Source of the DNA: Triticum aestivum
Lineage: Eukaryota; Streptophyta; Magnoliopsida; Poales; Poaceae
Assembly: GCF_018294505.1 (NCBI RefSeq)
Contig: NC_057808.1
Coordinates: 221,977,325 to 222,041,324, forward strand
Length of the DNA stretch: 64,000 nt
Reading direction: 5' to 3'
Under the pieces are notes generated by a model. It was given only the letters and a program-made list of their open reading frames with translations, ran no database searches and had not been told where the DNA came from. Position 1 is the first letter of the stretch. The number at the start of each line of letters is the position of its first letter. Below are positions 32,402 to 43,574 of this stretch, one piece after another. The translations under genes and the position numbers were made by a program.

Positions 32402-33923
32402 AGATACGTCTCCAACGTATCTATAATTTATGAAGTATTCATGCTGTTATATTCTCTATCTTGGCTGTTTAATGGGCTTTATTATACACTTTTATATGAT
32501 TTTTGGGACTAACCTATTAACCTAGAGCCCAGTGCCAGTTTCTGTTTTCTCCTTGTTTTAGAGTATCGCAGAAAAGGAAAACCAAACGGAGTCCAATTGA
32601 CGTGCCACTTGATGGAGATCATTTTTGGACCAGAAGAAGCCCATGGAGTATCGGAAGTAGGCCGGAAGAGTCCCGGGCTGCCCACGAGGGTTGGGGCGCG
32701 CCCCGTGCCTCGTGGACAGCCCAGAAACCCCCCCTGACATGAAATCAATGCCAACACCTCTCATATATACCCAAACTTCCAAAAAGAAACCTAGATCGGA
32801 AGTTCCGCCGCCGCAAGCCTCTGTAGCCACGAGAAATCAATATAAGCCCTCTCCGGCACCCTGCCGGAGGGGGCCATCATCACCGGTGGCCATGGAGGAG
32901 TATCTCGGAGGGGCCATCATCATCATGAAGGCCAAGGACCATAGGGTGGAGGCCATGGAGGAGGAAGCACAAGGGGGAGAACCTCTCCTCCTCTCTCTTG
33001 GTGGCACCGGAGTGCCATCGGGAGGGGAATCATCGCCGCGGTTATAGTCTTCATCAACATCACCATCATCATCATCACCATCCTCATCTATTTTACGCGG
33101 TCCACTCTCCCGCACCCCGCTGTAATCCCTACTTGAACATGGTGCTTTATGCCACATATTATGATCCAATGATGTGTTGCCATCCTATGATGTTTTGAGT
33201 AGATATCTTTTGTCTATGGGTTGATTGTTGATCTAGATTGGTATGAGTTGTATGTTTTACTTTGATGCTGTCCTATGGTGCCCTCCGTGTCGCGCAAGCG
33301 TGAGGGGTTCCGCTGTAGGGTGTTTCAATACATTCATGATTTGCTTATAGTGGGTTGGTGAGTGACTGAAAGACAAACCCGAGTAAGAGGGATTGTTGCG
33401 TATGGGAATAAAGAGGGCTTGATGCTTTAATGCTATGGTTGGGTTTTACCTTAATGATCTTTAGTAGTTGCGGATGCTTGCTAGAGTTCCAATCATAAGT
33501 GCATATGATCCAAGTAGAGAAAGTATGTTAGCTTATGCCTCTCCCTCATATGAAACTGCAATAGTGATTATCGGTCTTGTTAACAATTGCCTAGGACAAT
33601 TCCGCACACCGATCCACCATTATTCCACACTCGTTATTTATAATATTTAGTAATATATTCTAACTTTATGATAACGGCACCTACTTTTATATTTTATCTC
33701 TCCGATACCATGCAAAGTTATCCTCTTCATACCCACAACGTAGTTTTATTTCTCGTTTCTAGTTGGAAGCAAACGTTTGGTGTACATAGAGTCGTATCAG
33801 TGGCAGATAGGGCTTGAGAGAATATTGATCTTACCTTTAGCTCCTTGTGGGTTCGACACTCCATACTTATCACTTCCACCTTTGGAAATTGCTACGATGA
33901 TTCCCTGCACTTGGGGATTATCA
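32402..33923 (+). repeat. 3' LTR of E
   Basis: 1522 bp; the start reads AGATACGTCTCC (TG changed to AG), the end is intact (GGGGATTATCA). An indel and clustered mismatches relative to the 5' LTR lie around the GC-rich promoter-proximal segment (32650-32710). Confidence 0.9.
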
Positions 33924-35705
33924 TGCACCTAGTCTCGGGGGGCCAGACTGCGGTGTCGATTAACGGAGAAGTTGGGAACTTCTTTCGCAACAAACGAGGT
34001 CTCGGGCAGGGAGATCCTTCCTCCCCTTTGATCTTTAACTTTGTTGCGGACGCCCTCTCAACCATGGTGCACAAGGCTAAGAGCGTCGGTCACATCCGTA
34101 GAGTTGTTCCCCACCTCATCCCCGGTGGGATCACGCATCTTCAATATGCGGACGACACCCTGTTGCTCTTCTACCCTGATGATCATAGTGTAGCCTCGAT
34201 TAAACTCATTCTCCTCGCTTTTGAGATTATATTAGGCCTGAAGATCAACTTTCTCAAGAGTGAGGTGATAGCCATTGGGATGGACTCACCCCTCGCCGCC
34301 CATATTGCCAACCTGCTCAATTGCAAGCTAGGGAGCTTCCCAATTAAGTACTTAGGTCTTCCTATCTCGGATAAATACATCTCTATTCTAGAGTGGGAAC
34401 CTCTGTACGGCAAGGTGGCGAACGCGTTAGCCCTTGGCACGGCCGGTTCCTCTCCTCGGCTGCCAGGTTGATCCTGACAAATACTAGCCTCTCCTCTTTA
34501 CCCACGTTTACTATGGGCATGTTCCTGCTGGCTGATGCGTCCACGCCAAGCTCGATACACCTCGTTCCAAGTTCTTTTGGGAAGGAACTGGGACAAAAAA
34601 GAAGTACCACTTGATCAAGTGGGCAGCGCTGTGCCGTCCCAAGAAATTTGGTGGTTTAGGGATCCTAAACTCCAAACTCATGAATGTTGCGCTCCTCACC
34701 AAGTGGATTTGGAAACTTGCTTAGAACGAACAAGGGCTTTGGGCGGATATCCTACGTGCTAAATACTTTCCCGATGGGAATTTCCTCACTGCTAAGGCTA
34801 GGGGGTCACCTTCCTAGAACGGGATCCAGACCGTTAAGCCAGCCTTCACGTTAGGAGCCATGTTCAGCGTTAATAATGACACCTCCACGAGGTTCTGGCT
34901 CGACCATTGGCTCGTCTCGGAACCTCTTTGGCACAGTCATTTCGCCATTTACCAATTAGCCACTAACGTTAACATTCTCGTGGCCGACGTGCTTAGATCC
35001 AGCCCACCCACCATTTCTTTCAAAAGACCGCTCCTCGTTCACGAACGGGCCTGTTGGGACGGGCTCCTAACTGCTTTGGATGGAGTGGCTCTCCGACCCG
35101 AGGCCGACACGGTCTCTTGGTCCCTCACGAGCTCCGGGAAGTTTTCAGTTTAGTCTTTATACAACAAGCTGACTAAGGGGCCGACCCTGGACATAGCTAG
35201 GGGGCTATGGAAAGCATCTATCCCCTTGAAGATCAAAGTTTTCCTATGGCAAATGTTCCGTGACCGCCTCCCCTCCTCTAAAAACATCGCTAAAAGGCAC
35301 GGACCTTCCAATGGTTCATGTGCGTTGTGTGGTGAGCACGAAGATGCTAACCACATCTTCTTCAAATGCCACCTTGCCCGCTTTGCTTGGAGTGTAGTGC
35401 GTGAGGCGTTTGGGAAGAATTGGAACCCGCAGTCGGCTTCGGACCTTCGTGGGATTCTTCTCGCTCATAGGGGTGGTTTTGGGCGTGTTCTGTGGAGATG
35501 TGTAGGAGCGCTGTGCTGGGCCCTATGGACTACTCGAAATAAGATGACTATTGAGCACAAATTTCCCACTCACCCTGCTGACATTATTTTCAAATGTCAC
35601 TTGTTCCTTCAGACATGGACACCGTTGGGGAAACAGCGTGACGCAGACAGGATGACGGAGGCCATGGAGCGGATTCGTATGATCCAGATTGATGCCCGTC
35701 ACTAG
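33924..35705 (+). pseudogene. LINE ORF2, second half of reverse transcriptase and zinc-binding C-terminus
   Basis: Continues the RT after E with HLVSGGQTAVSINGE, GLGQGDPSSPLIFNFVADAL and LQYADDTLLLF, so the catalytic YADD is intact, then GLKINFLKSE and KYLGLPIS. Frameshifts near 34420 and 34560 and a stop (TAG at about 34723) break the connection region. 34860-35153 (FWLDHWL) ends at TAG, and 35226-35705 encodes the zinc-binding RT-associated domain (zf-RVT type: KVFLWQMFRDRLPSSKNIAKR, CALCGEHEDANHIFFKCHLA) and ends IQIDARH-stop. With the 20767-22643 part this makes a LINE ORF2 of normal domain order. Confidence 0.85.
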
Positions 35706-35913
35706 GTTGCTATTGGCTGCTTTGTTTTGGTCTGGTTGCTTGGGAGCTGTAGTTTCTTTTCTATCTTATTCAGGCTCAGGCCGGTTGCATGTATCGTACT
35801 TTGGTTGCGGCCATTATCTTTTCTGTTGTATTGTGTTGAACCTGTTGGATGCTGTGTGTAGGTGGGCTTTATTAATTTAAAGCCGGACGGTGCCTGCATG
35901 TTCGTTCTAAATA
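35706..35913 (+). other. LINE 3' UTR and end
   Basis: 208 bp, ending TTCGTTCTAAATAA with only a very short A-rich tail before the target duplication at 35914-35927. Confidence 0.75.
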
Positions 35914-38527
35914 AAAGAAGGCAATATAAAATTCCAATTTCCACCAAGGAAGGGTATGGAACACTTCCCTAGAACCAGAATTAGGCCACCATATGAAGCA
36001 ATCATGAGGGCATCTTATGGATCTCGAAACAAAGATGACAAAACTTAGATCCTTTGCTTTATGCCTAGCTAAGGGTGTAAAACGATAGCGCTTGTTCGGA
36101 GGCAACACAATGAATAAAAATTATTTTTGCTTTTTGATTTCTGTTCTTCAGTGTTAGCACAATTATGATACTGTTATTATTGTGTTTTTTGTGTTTTAAT
36201 TAGTGTTTGTGCCAAGTAAAGCCTTTAGGATCTTCTTGGGTGATAGTTGTTTGATCTTGCTGAGATACAGAAACTTTCGCGCTCACGAAAAATAATTTTA
36301 AATTTTTAACCAGAGCATGATGAAATACCAATTATTTTTGTGGAAGATTAATATACAAATTTCTCAGGTTTTCCTAATTTCTCAAGATTTTTGAAGATTC
36401 ATAAGTATTCGAATTATCCAGGTTGGTACAGACTGTTCTGTTTTTGACAGATTCTGTTTTCTTTGCGTTGTGTGCTTGTTTTGATGATTCTATGGTTTTC
36501 TTTCATGAGTTTTTGCCATAGAAAAGTTCGAATACAGTACATATAATGCAAGAATAAAATATGAATTTGTTTGCTACAGTACTTATAGTAGTGATTTATT
36601 TTCTTATACTAACGGATCTCACGAAGGTTTTGTTGAGTTTTGTGTGATTGAAGTTTTCAAGTTTTGGGTTATCTTACGATGGATGAAGGAATAAGGAGTA
36701 AGAAGAGCCTAAGCTTGGGTATGCCCATGGCACCCCAAGTTATTATCCAAAGAGAAGGAAGCAACTAAGCTTGGGGATGCCCCGAGTGGCATCCCCACTT
36801 TCTTCTAACGACCATCGATATTTTACTCGAAGCTATATTTTTATTCGTCACATACTATGTGTTTTGCTTGGAGCGTCTTGTATGATATGAGTCTTTGATT
36901 GTTTTGTTTTGTGTTTTTAGTCTTGATTCCTTGCTGAATACACCTAATTGAGAGAGCCAAAATTATGCCATAACTTGTTAGAATTGTTCTCTATGCTTCA
37001 CTTATTTTTTTATGAGCTATGGATTTGCTCTAGTGCTTCACTTATATATTTTTGAGCGCGGTGTGCTTTACTATTTTTTGAAGAAATGCTCTCTTGCTTC
37101 ACTTCGATTTATTTGAGAGTTAGTAAAATTTTCAAGAAATTCTCTCTTGCTTCACATAAATTAATTTGAGAGAAAGAAAAATTATGCTCATGATATTCAC
37201 TTATATTTGTTTGAGATTTTCAAAACAACACATGAAAATTACTTCCAAAGTGATAGATATCCAAGAAGGATACACTAAAAACTTTCATGAAGATCATTGG
37301 ACAAAATAAACTTGATTATTTGTAATAGTTTTGAGATATGACGATGTGATATGTGAGTAATGTTGATGAGTAATTGTGCTTTATTAAGAATATTGGTGTT
37401 AAGGTTTGTGATTCCCTATGCAAGCGCGAATGTCAATAGTCATGCAATGAAATTACATCCTACTTGTGGTGCATTATTCGGTGTTAATTATGCTTAATGC
37501 TCTCTTATGAGATTATTCGTTTCTTGGTTGGTCGCTTCTCAATCTTTTGCTGGCCTTCATTTTGCACTAATTATGATCACTACTTGTGCATCCAAAATCA
37601 TTTAAACTAGTTTTGCCACATGAGTCCACTATACCTACCTATATGCGGTATTCTTTTGCCGTTCTAAGCAAATTTGTATGTGCAATCTCTAATATTCAAA
37701 ATAAATATTTCTTCTGTGTGCTCGTACCGCTCGCGAGGCGGTGAGGGGTGCCTAATATTTTCCATGCTAGATGTGTTATTCTCACGATGAGTGTTTATTC
37801 ACTTATCATTGCACGAGAGTAAGGTAAAGGTATTAGGGATGCCCAATCCCAAAATGATAAATGAATTTACTTTATGTTGCCAAATAGTAAATTCCTTGGA
37901 AAGTGTTGGTATGGAAGGCACCCGTGGATATGGTTAGCCATGGAAAGTGAAAGTATGGTGGAAAAAGGAATAAACTTTAATTTCTGTTTGGGACCGCCTA
38001 TGATATATCTAGCATGGAAAGTGTTGGGAACTCTAAGTTGTTTTCGTTGGTGGGAAAAGTATGCCTCTCAAAAAAATTATCTCTCAATTTTCGCTTTGAG
38101 CTCTGGCACCTCTACAAATCTCTACTTCCCTCCGCGAAGGGCCTTTCTTTTACTTTATGCAATTTTTATTTTGAGTCTCCATCTTCTCTTATAAAGCACC
38201 AACTAGGAGGCACTACGATCGTACTTGAGCATTGGGTGTAGCTAATATGCGAGTGTGTTTCATGAATGGATCAATGATTGAGCATGATGGGCTAGGAATA
38301 ACTTATTTTAGCGTTGATATTTTGAAAGACATGGTTGCTTGTTGATATGCTTGAGTATTGAAGTCTCATGTCAAAACTACACTATTGCTTTGAACCATAT
38401 AAAAGTCAAAATGTCCATGCTATAAAGAAAAGAATATGAGATGACAAGTCAGGCAGCATTCCACATCAAAAATTCTGTTTTTATCATTTACCTCTCAAGG
38501 ACGATCAGGAATTAAGCTTGGGGATGT
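35914..38527 (+). other. G internal region after the LINE: end of protease-like ORF and RNA modules
   Basis: 35928-36048 is the C-terminal end of the protease-like ORF (stop 36046-36048). Then come block 1 (36062-36110), block 2 (about 36428-36460), hairpins (36712-36738 imperfect; 36773-36796 perfect 9 bp), a five-unit stem-loop array (36987-37215), and the polypurine-like AATTAAGCTTGGGGATGT ending at 38527. No other gene. Confidence 0.7.
36987..37215 (+). repeat. Stem-loop array in G (5 units)
   Basis: The best units are CTCTC (37089-37093) / GAGAG (37115-37119) and TTCTCTC (37140-37146) / GAGAGAA (37168-37174). GCTC (37027-37030) / GAGC (37054-37057) and CTCA/TGAG are shorter. Loops keep TGCTTCAC or a close variant. 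Confidence 0.65.
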
Positions 38528-40086
38528 TGATACGTCTCCAACGTATCTATAATTTTTTATTGTTCCATGTTGTTATATTATCATTCTTGGATGTTTTATA
38601 GTCATTTATATCATTTTTTGGTACTAACCTATTGACATAGTGCCAAGTGCCAGTTGCGGTTTTCTGCATGTTTTTTACATCGCAGGAAATCAATACCAAA
38701 CGGAGTCCAAATGCAACAAAACTCTTTGTGGATTTTTTCGGACCAGAAGATATCCAGTGGGCTGGAGAAGCACCTGGGGGTGCTTCGAGGGGAGCACAAC
38801 CCACCAGGCGCGCCCAGGTGGGTTGTGCCCACCTCGGGTGCCCCCTGAACCGCCTCTTTGCTCTATAAATACCCCCAATATTCCAGAAACCCTAGGAGAG
38901 TCGACGAAAATCAATTCCAGCTGCCGCAGAGTCCAGAACCACCAGATCCAATCTAGACACCATCACAGAGGGGTTCACCACTTCCATTGGTGCCTCTCCG
39001 ATGATGCATGAGTAGTTCTTTGTAGACCTTCGGTTCCGTAGTTAGTAGCTAGATGGCTTCCTCTCTCTCATTTGATTCTCAATACAATGGTCTCTTGGAG
39101 ATCCATATGATGTAACTCTTTTTGCGGTGTGTTTGTTGGGGTCGGGTGAACTTTGACTTTATGATCAGATCTATCTTTTTATCCATGAAAGTTATTTGAG
39201 TTTCTTTGATCTCTTATATGCATGATTGCTTATAGCCTCGTATTTCTTCTCTGATATTTGGGTTTTGTTTGGCCAACTTGATCTATTTATCTTGCAATGG
39301 GAAGAGGTGCTTTGTAGTAGGTTCGATCTTACGGTGCTTGATCCAAGTGACAGAAGGGTAACTGACACGTATGTATCGTTGCTACTAAGGATAAAATGAT
39401 GGGGTCAGTTTCTACAAAAATATATCTTGTCTACATCATGTCATCGTTCTTATTGCATTACTCCGGTTCTCCATGAACTTAATACACTAGATGCATGCTG
39501 GATAGCGGTCGATGTGTGGAGTAATAGTAGTAGATGCAGGCAGGAGTCGGTCTACTAATCTTGGACGTAATGCCTATTTAATGATCATTGCCTGGATATC
39601 GTCATGATTATTTGAAGTTCTATCAATTGCCCAACAATAATTTGTATACCCACCATTTGCTATTTTCTCGAGGGAAGGCACTAGTGAAACCTACGGCCTC
39701 CGGGTCTCTTCCTCATATTATTTGCCTTTGCGATCTATTTTATTTGCCTTTTATTTTCAGATCTATCAAACCCAAAAATACAAAAATACCTTGCTGCAAT
39801 TTATTCTCATTTATTTTATATCGCGTTCCGACGATCCAATCTATCGTATTTTTTTCACGTCCATTTGTCAATTTCTGGCGCCGCTACCTGAAAGGGATTG
39901 ACAACCCCTTTTATACATCGGGTTGCGAGTATTTGTTATTGTGCAGGTGTTGTTTACGTAGTGTTGCTTGGTTCTCCTATTGGTTCGATGACCTTGGTCT
40001 CATCACTGAGGGAAATACCTACCGTCGTTGTGCTGCATCATCCCTTCCTCTCTGGGGAAATATCGATGTAGTCCTAGTAGACATCA
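38528..40086 (+). repeat. 3' LTR of G
   Basis: 1559 bp, TGATACGTCTCCAACG...GTCCTAGTAGACATCA. TATA-like CTCTATAAATACCC at about 38861. Confidence 0.9.
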
Positions 40087-40756
40087 ACCCCCTACCCGAG
40101 ATCTGCCACTTTTTACACCGACAGGCACACCTGTCCTGGTAGCACTCATATGGGGAAGCTAAGGGACTGCAATGATCCAGCCCCGGTGGATCTGAGCGCC
40201 CGTTGTGCTGACGAATGGATTCACGCCAAACAGATCCCGCCATCGACCAGGCGCAGTCCTTTCGAGAGCGATGGAGAGCCATGCGGACGGTCATTGCCTC
40301 CTCCAACCCGCATGGGCCGACACCCTAGTCAATGGACCCGGAGTGGTAGGAGTCACATCCGCTGTCCGCCGTGCCGGAGAAGACCGAAGATCACCGAACG
40401 GGAGCTTGGGATGGAAAGTGGAGTGGACTCGCTAGGGTTTGGTCCGGGTGCGGATGGGGATGAATATATGTGTGGTCGAGTGGGCCAGCATGGGCCTAGT
40501 CCGATGTGGCAAACGCACCCGCTCGTGCCCGAGCCACCCCATATCCGCCCCATATTTGGGATGGATATGAGGGGTACCGGTTAGCCTGAGCGTTTGAGGC
40601 TAGTTTGAGGCACCCGTATAGGTCGGTTTTGTTTAACCGATGAGTGACTGGGCCTTCCGCCCAGGCGTTTGAGGCTCCCGACTGTAGATGCTCTTACCTA
40701 GTGCTTTGCAGTTTGCACCATGTTTTGCGAGAGTAGTTGTGTATATTGCACGCTAG
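40087..40756 (+). other. Unassigned 0.67 kb, beginning with an A/B-type LTR end
   Basis: 40088-40123 (CCCCCTACCCGAGATCTGCC...CACCGACA) matches the last 36 bp of the A/B-type LTR, so G probably inserted in such an LTR. 40124-40756 is GC-rich and has no recognisable gene. Near its right end, CCCGACTGTAGATGCTCTTA resembles a transposon terminus, but no matching left end is in the window. Confidence 0.5.
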
Positions 40757-41715
40757 TGATACGTCTCCAACGTATCTATAATTTATGAAGCATTCATGCC
40801 ATGTTTATTATAGTTTTGTATGATTTTGGTGCACTTTTATATGGCTTTTCTATGATTTTGATGGACTAACATATTGACCTATTGCGGAGCGCCAGTTGTA
40901 GTTTTCTGCTTGTTTTCGGTTACCCACAAAATCCATATCAAATGAAGTCCAAATGCAGCGAAACATTTTGACGTTTTTTTGGAACAAAAGAGACCCCCGA
41001 AGCTTCGTGGGAGGATTAGAAGAGCCACGAGGTGGCCAGTACCCACCAGGGTGCGCCAGGGGCCAAAGTGGTGGGCTGGTGGGTAGTGGGCACCTCATGG
41101 CCCATCTCAGCGTGAAACCAGCGCAAAAAATGCTATAAATACAGAAACCCCCAGAAATAACCCTAGAACTTCGACTCCACCGTCGCAAGCCTCTGTATCT
41201 CCATGATCCAATCTAGAGCCCTTTTCAGGCACTTTGCCGGAGGTGGAAATCATCACCGGAGGCGATCTTCATCATCCCGACGGTCTCCATGATGAGGAGG
41301 GAGTAGTTCACTCTCGAGGCAGAGGGTTTGTACTAGTAGATATGTGTTTGATCTCTCTCTATCTCTCTCTCTCTCGTGTTCTTGATTTGGCACGATCTTG
41401 ATATACCGCGAGCTTTGTTAATATAATTGGATCATATGGTGTTGTCCCCTCTCTATCTTGTGATGAATTGAGTTTTACCTTTGAGATTTCGTTATTATCG
41501 GATTGAATACGTTTATGGATTAGAAAACACTTGGTGTATGTTTTGGCACTCAACTCGCGGATTCCCGAGGTGACATTGGGGTAATCTATGCATAGGAGTT
41601 AATGCACGTTTTCGTCCTTTTTTCTCTGGTAGAAATCTTGGGGCACTCTTTGAAGTTCTTTGTGTTGGATTAAGTATAATGAATCTGAAGTTGTTTGATG
41701 CAATCGTATAATCAA
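40757..41715 (+). repeat. LTR J: truncated Athila-type LTR
   Basis: 959 bp, starting TGATACGTCTCCAACGTATC and with TATA-like GCTATAAATACAG at about 41130. It is cut at 41715 by the start of C, so the rest should lie beyond the window. Contains a (CT)n run at 41353-41376. Subfamily distinct from E, F and G in its body. Confidence 0.8.
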
Positions 41716-42596
41716 TGTCGGAGTAAATGACCACGGGTAGCCTCATCATCCTCCCATGGTATTTCAAGACATCGAGGCCGGTTGCGCCCCTCAAGAATCA
41801 AAGACCAGAGCGCCGCCTTGTTGCGGCCGACTGATCCAAGTGGCCAGCTTCCAGAAGATAGCAAGGCCCAGAAGACGGCCCCGAGGTGGGCCGGCTCCTA
41901 GCAGGCCAAATGCCCTCAAAGTTTGCACCACATTATGACGACGAGACGGGGCGTGGCTACAGTGCTGCCTGCCACCCCCGAATCCAGGGCGGAGCGTGGC
42001 TATAGTGCGGCGTACTGGGCGGACATCCCCCGCCCAGCGCGGCACTGTTGCCACGCAGCCCATGACATCACCCATGGCAGAGAAGGCCATGCTCCCATTA
42101 TGGGCTGTCGGTACAGCCCACGTGCAGCGGGCCCTACCCGTCAGTGCGAAGCCAGAAGACGGCGAGCTCGGACCAGTCGGCACGAGGGGAGCCGACTCCG
42201 AGCAGGCGGCCCTCTCCCTCCCTCAAAGTCCATGCGCCATTAATCAGAAGAGATGGGGAGTGGCTACAGTGATCGCCCGCCAGGCGGCAGTACGGTAGCC
42301 ACGCCTCCCCGACAAAGGACACACCGTCATTGGCATTGCCACAGTGCTAAGCAGCCGACAGGACCCGCCAGCGGCGGGCGTAGCCTGTCGGCCAAGTACG
42401 AGACAGCCGACGGGACCCACCAGGCGGCGGCCCCCAGCGGCTGGCGGAGCAGCCGGCGAGCGTAAACACTGACAGTCGGGTCCTACACCCGGCCAGATTA
42501 CCTTCAGGGCACCCATGCAAAGGGTTCAAACCTTAGTCCACCCACGCACATACAAAGAGAGAGGAAGCTAGGGCTAGCCTTGTTCTTCTTCCCCCT
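41716..42596 (+). repeat. 5' LTR of C, first part
   Basis: Starts TGTCGGAGTAAATGACC; 881 bp until the insertion of B (target CCCCT). The GC-rich ORFs inside (41923-42529, both strands) lack homology and are not genes. Confidence 0.8.
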
Positions 42597-43074
42597 TGTC
42601 GGTGTCAAAACCGGTGGATCTCGGGTAGGGGTTCCCGAACTGTGCGTCTAAGGTCGATGGTAACAGGAGACAGGGGACACAATGTTCACCCAGGTTCGGG
42701 CCCTCTCTATGGAGGTAATACCATACTTCCTGCTTGATTGATCTTGATGAATATGAGTATTACAAGAGTTGATCTACCACGAAATCGTAATGGCTAAACC
42801 CTAGAAGTCTAGCCTGTATGGCTAAGGTAATGAATACCTCCCTCCGGACTAAGTCCTCTGGTTTATATAGACACCAGGAGGATCTAGGGTTACACAAGGT
42901 CGGTTACAAAGAAGGGAATCTACATATTCGGTCACCAAGCTTGCCTTCCACGCCAAGGAGAGTCCAGTCCGGACACGGGTGCAGTGTTCGGTCTTCGTGT
43001 CTTCAAAGCCCATCAGTCCGGCCCATGGCTAACAGGCTGGATGCCCGAGCACCCCTTAGTCCAGGACTCCCTCA
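42597..43074 (-). repeat. 3' LTR of B
   Basis: 478 bp, TGTCGGTGTCAAAACCGG...GACTCCCTCA, followed by GTAGCCCCTGAACCTGG, the polypurine tract in reverse. Confidence 0.93.
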
Positions 43075-43500
43075 GTAGCCCCTGAACCTGGCTTCAATGA
43101 CAAAGTGTTCGGTGCGCGGATTGTCTTCGGCATTGCAAGGCGGGTTCCTCCTTCCAAACTCCAAGATAGTCTACGGACGTATTGAATGTGTCCGGACCTG
43201 TAACACACGCACCACACACAACCGCAGAAGGAATATAATATTCCACGAGTCCCATCTGCTGACAACTTTTTGCAAGATGACATCACATCTGTTCGGTCAC
43301 TATATCAAACCGTTTTTGTCCACCGTTCCGCGTTTCGAGATGCGGTTTCCATTGGCACGTCTTGTCAAAGCAGAGATCGTGTCCCCTTATTGCGGGATTT
43401 TCATCAATTCGGGCGTGGGTAACCCGACCGTGCCTGTTTACACAGCCCTTGGGAATAGGCGAGTTTTAAGGCGAGTGGGGAGGCATTCGATATTCACTGC

Positions 43501-43510
43501 CTTTATAAGG
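43501..43510 (+). promoter_or_regulatory. TATA box for the antisense gene of B
   Basis: CTTTATAAGG, identical in position and sequence to the one in A, followed by a C/T-rich leader; about 65 bp before the ATG at 43575. Confidence 0.6.
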
Positions 43511-43574
43511 GGATAAGGATTCCCCCTTCTTCTCCCATGCCTTCTCTTCCTCTGAGCTTCGGGCGGCCGGGTAA

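Larger units (their letters stand above)
22644..33923 (+). mobile_element. Element E: complete Athila-type non-autonomous gypsy retrotransposon with nested solo LTR
   Basis: LTRs 22644-24182 and 32402-33923, primer site 24193-24210, and target duplication TGCAC at 22639-22643 and 33924-33928. The internal region is about 4.0 kb without the nested 4.2 kb solo LTR, with no reverse transcriptase or integrase, only short ORFs and duplicated non-coding modules. Inserted in the LINE reverse transcriptase. Confidence 0.92.
11265..35913 (+). mobile_element. Near full-length LINE (non-LTR retrotransposon), split by F and E
   Basis: Its pieces are 11265-12765, about 19323-22643 and 33924-35913, together roughly 6.8 kb. 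They carry in order a GC-rich 5' UTR, ORF1 with a CCHC knuckle and RNA-binding-type domain, ORF2 with AP-type endonuclease, reverse transcriptase and a C-terminal zinc-binding region, and a short A-rich 3' end (TTCTAAATAAA). Exact 14 bp target duplications mark both ends, so no large 5' truncation is evident. Multiple stops and frameshifts make it inactive. Confidence 0.88.
9495..40086 (+). mobile_element. Element G: Athila-type non-autonomous gypsy retrotransposon, split by I and the LINE
   Basis: The 3' half of the 5' LTR is at 9495-10265, the primer site at 10277-10294, internal sequence at 10266-11264 and 35914-38527, and the 3' LTR at 38528-40086. Only a protease-like region is recognisable; reverse transcriptase and integrase are absent. 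The missing 5' LTR start is explained by the insertion of I. It resembles abundant Triticeae Athila-lineage families; the family name is not certain. Confidence 0.85.

Noticed and set aside
40150..40584. 144-codon ORF in the unassigned segment
   Set aside because: No recognisable domain, no splice or promoter context; too little to call a gene.
41923..42529. GC-rich ORFs in C's LTR
   Set aside because: Located wholly inside the LTR with no recognisable domain.
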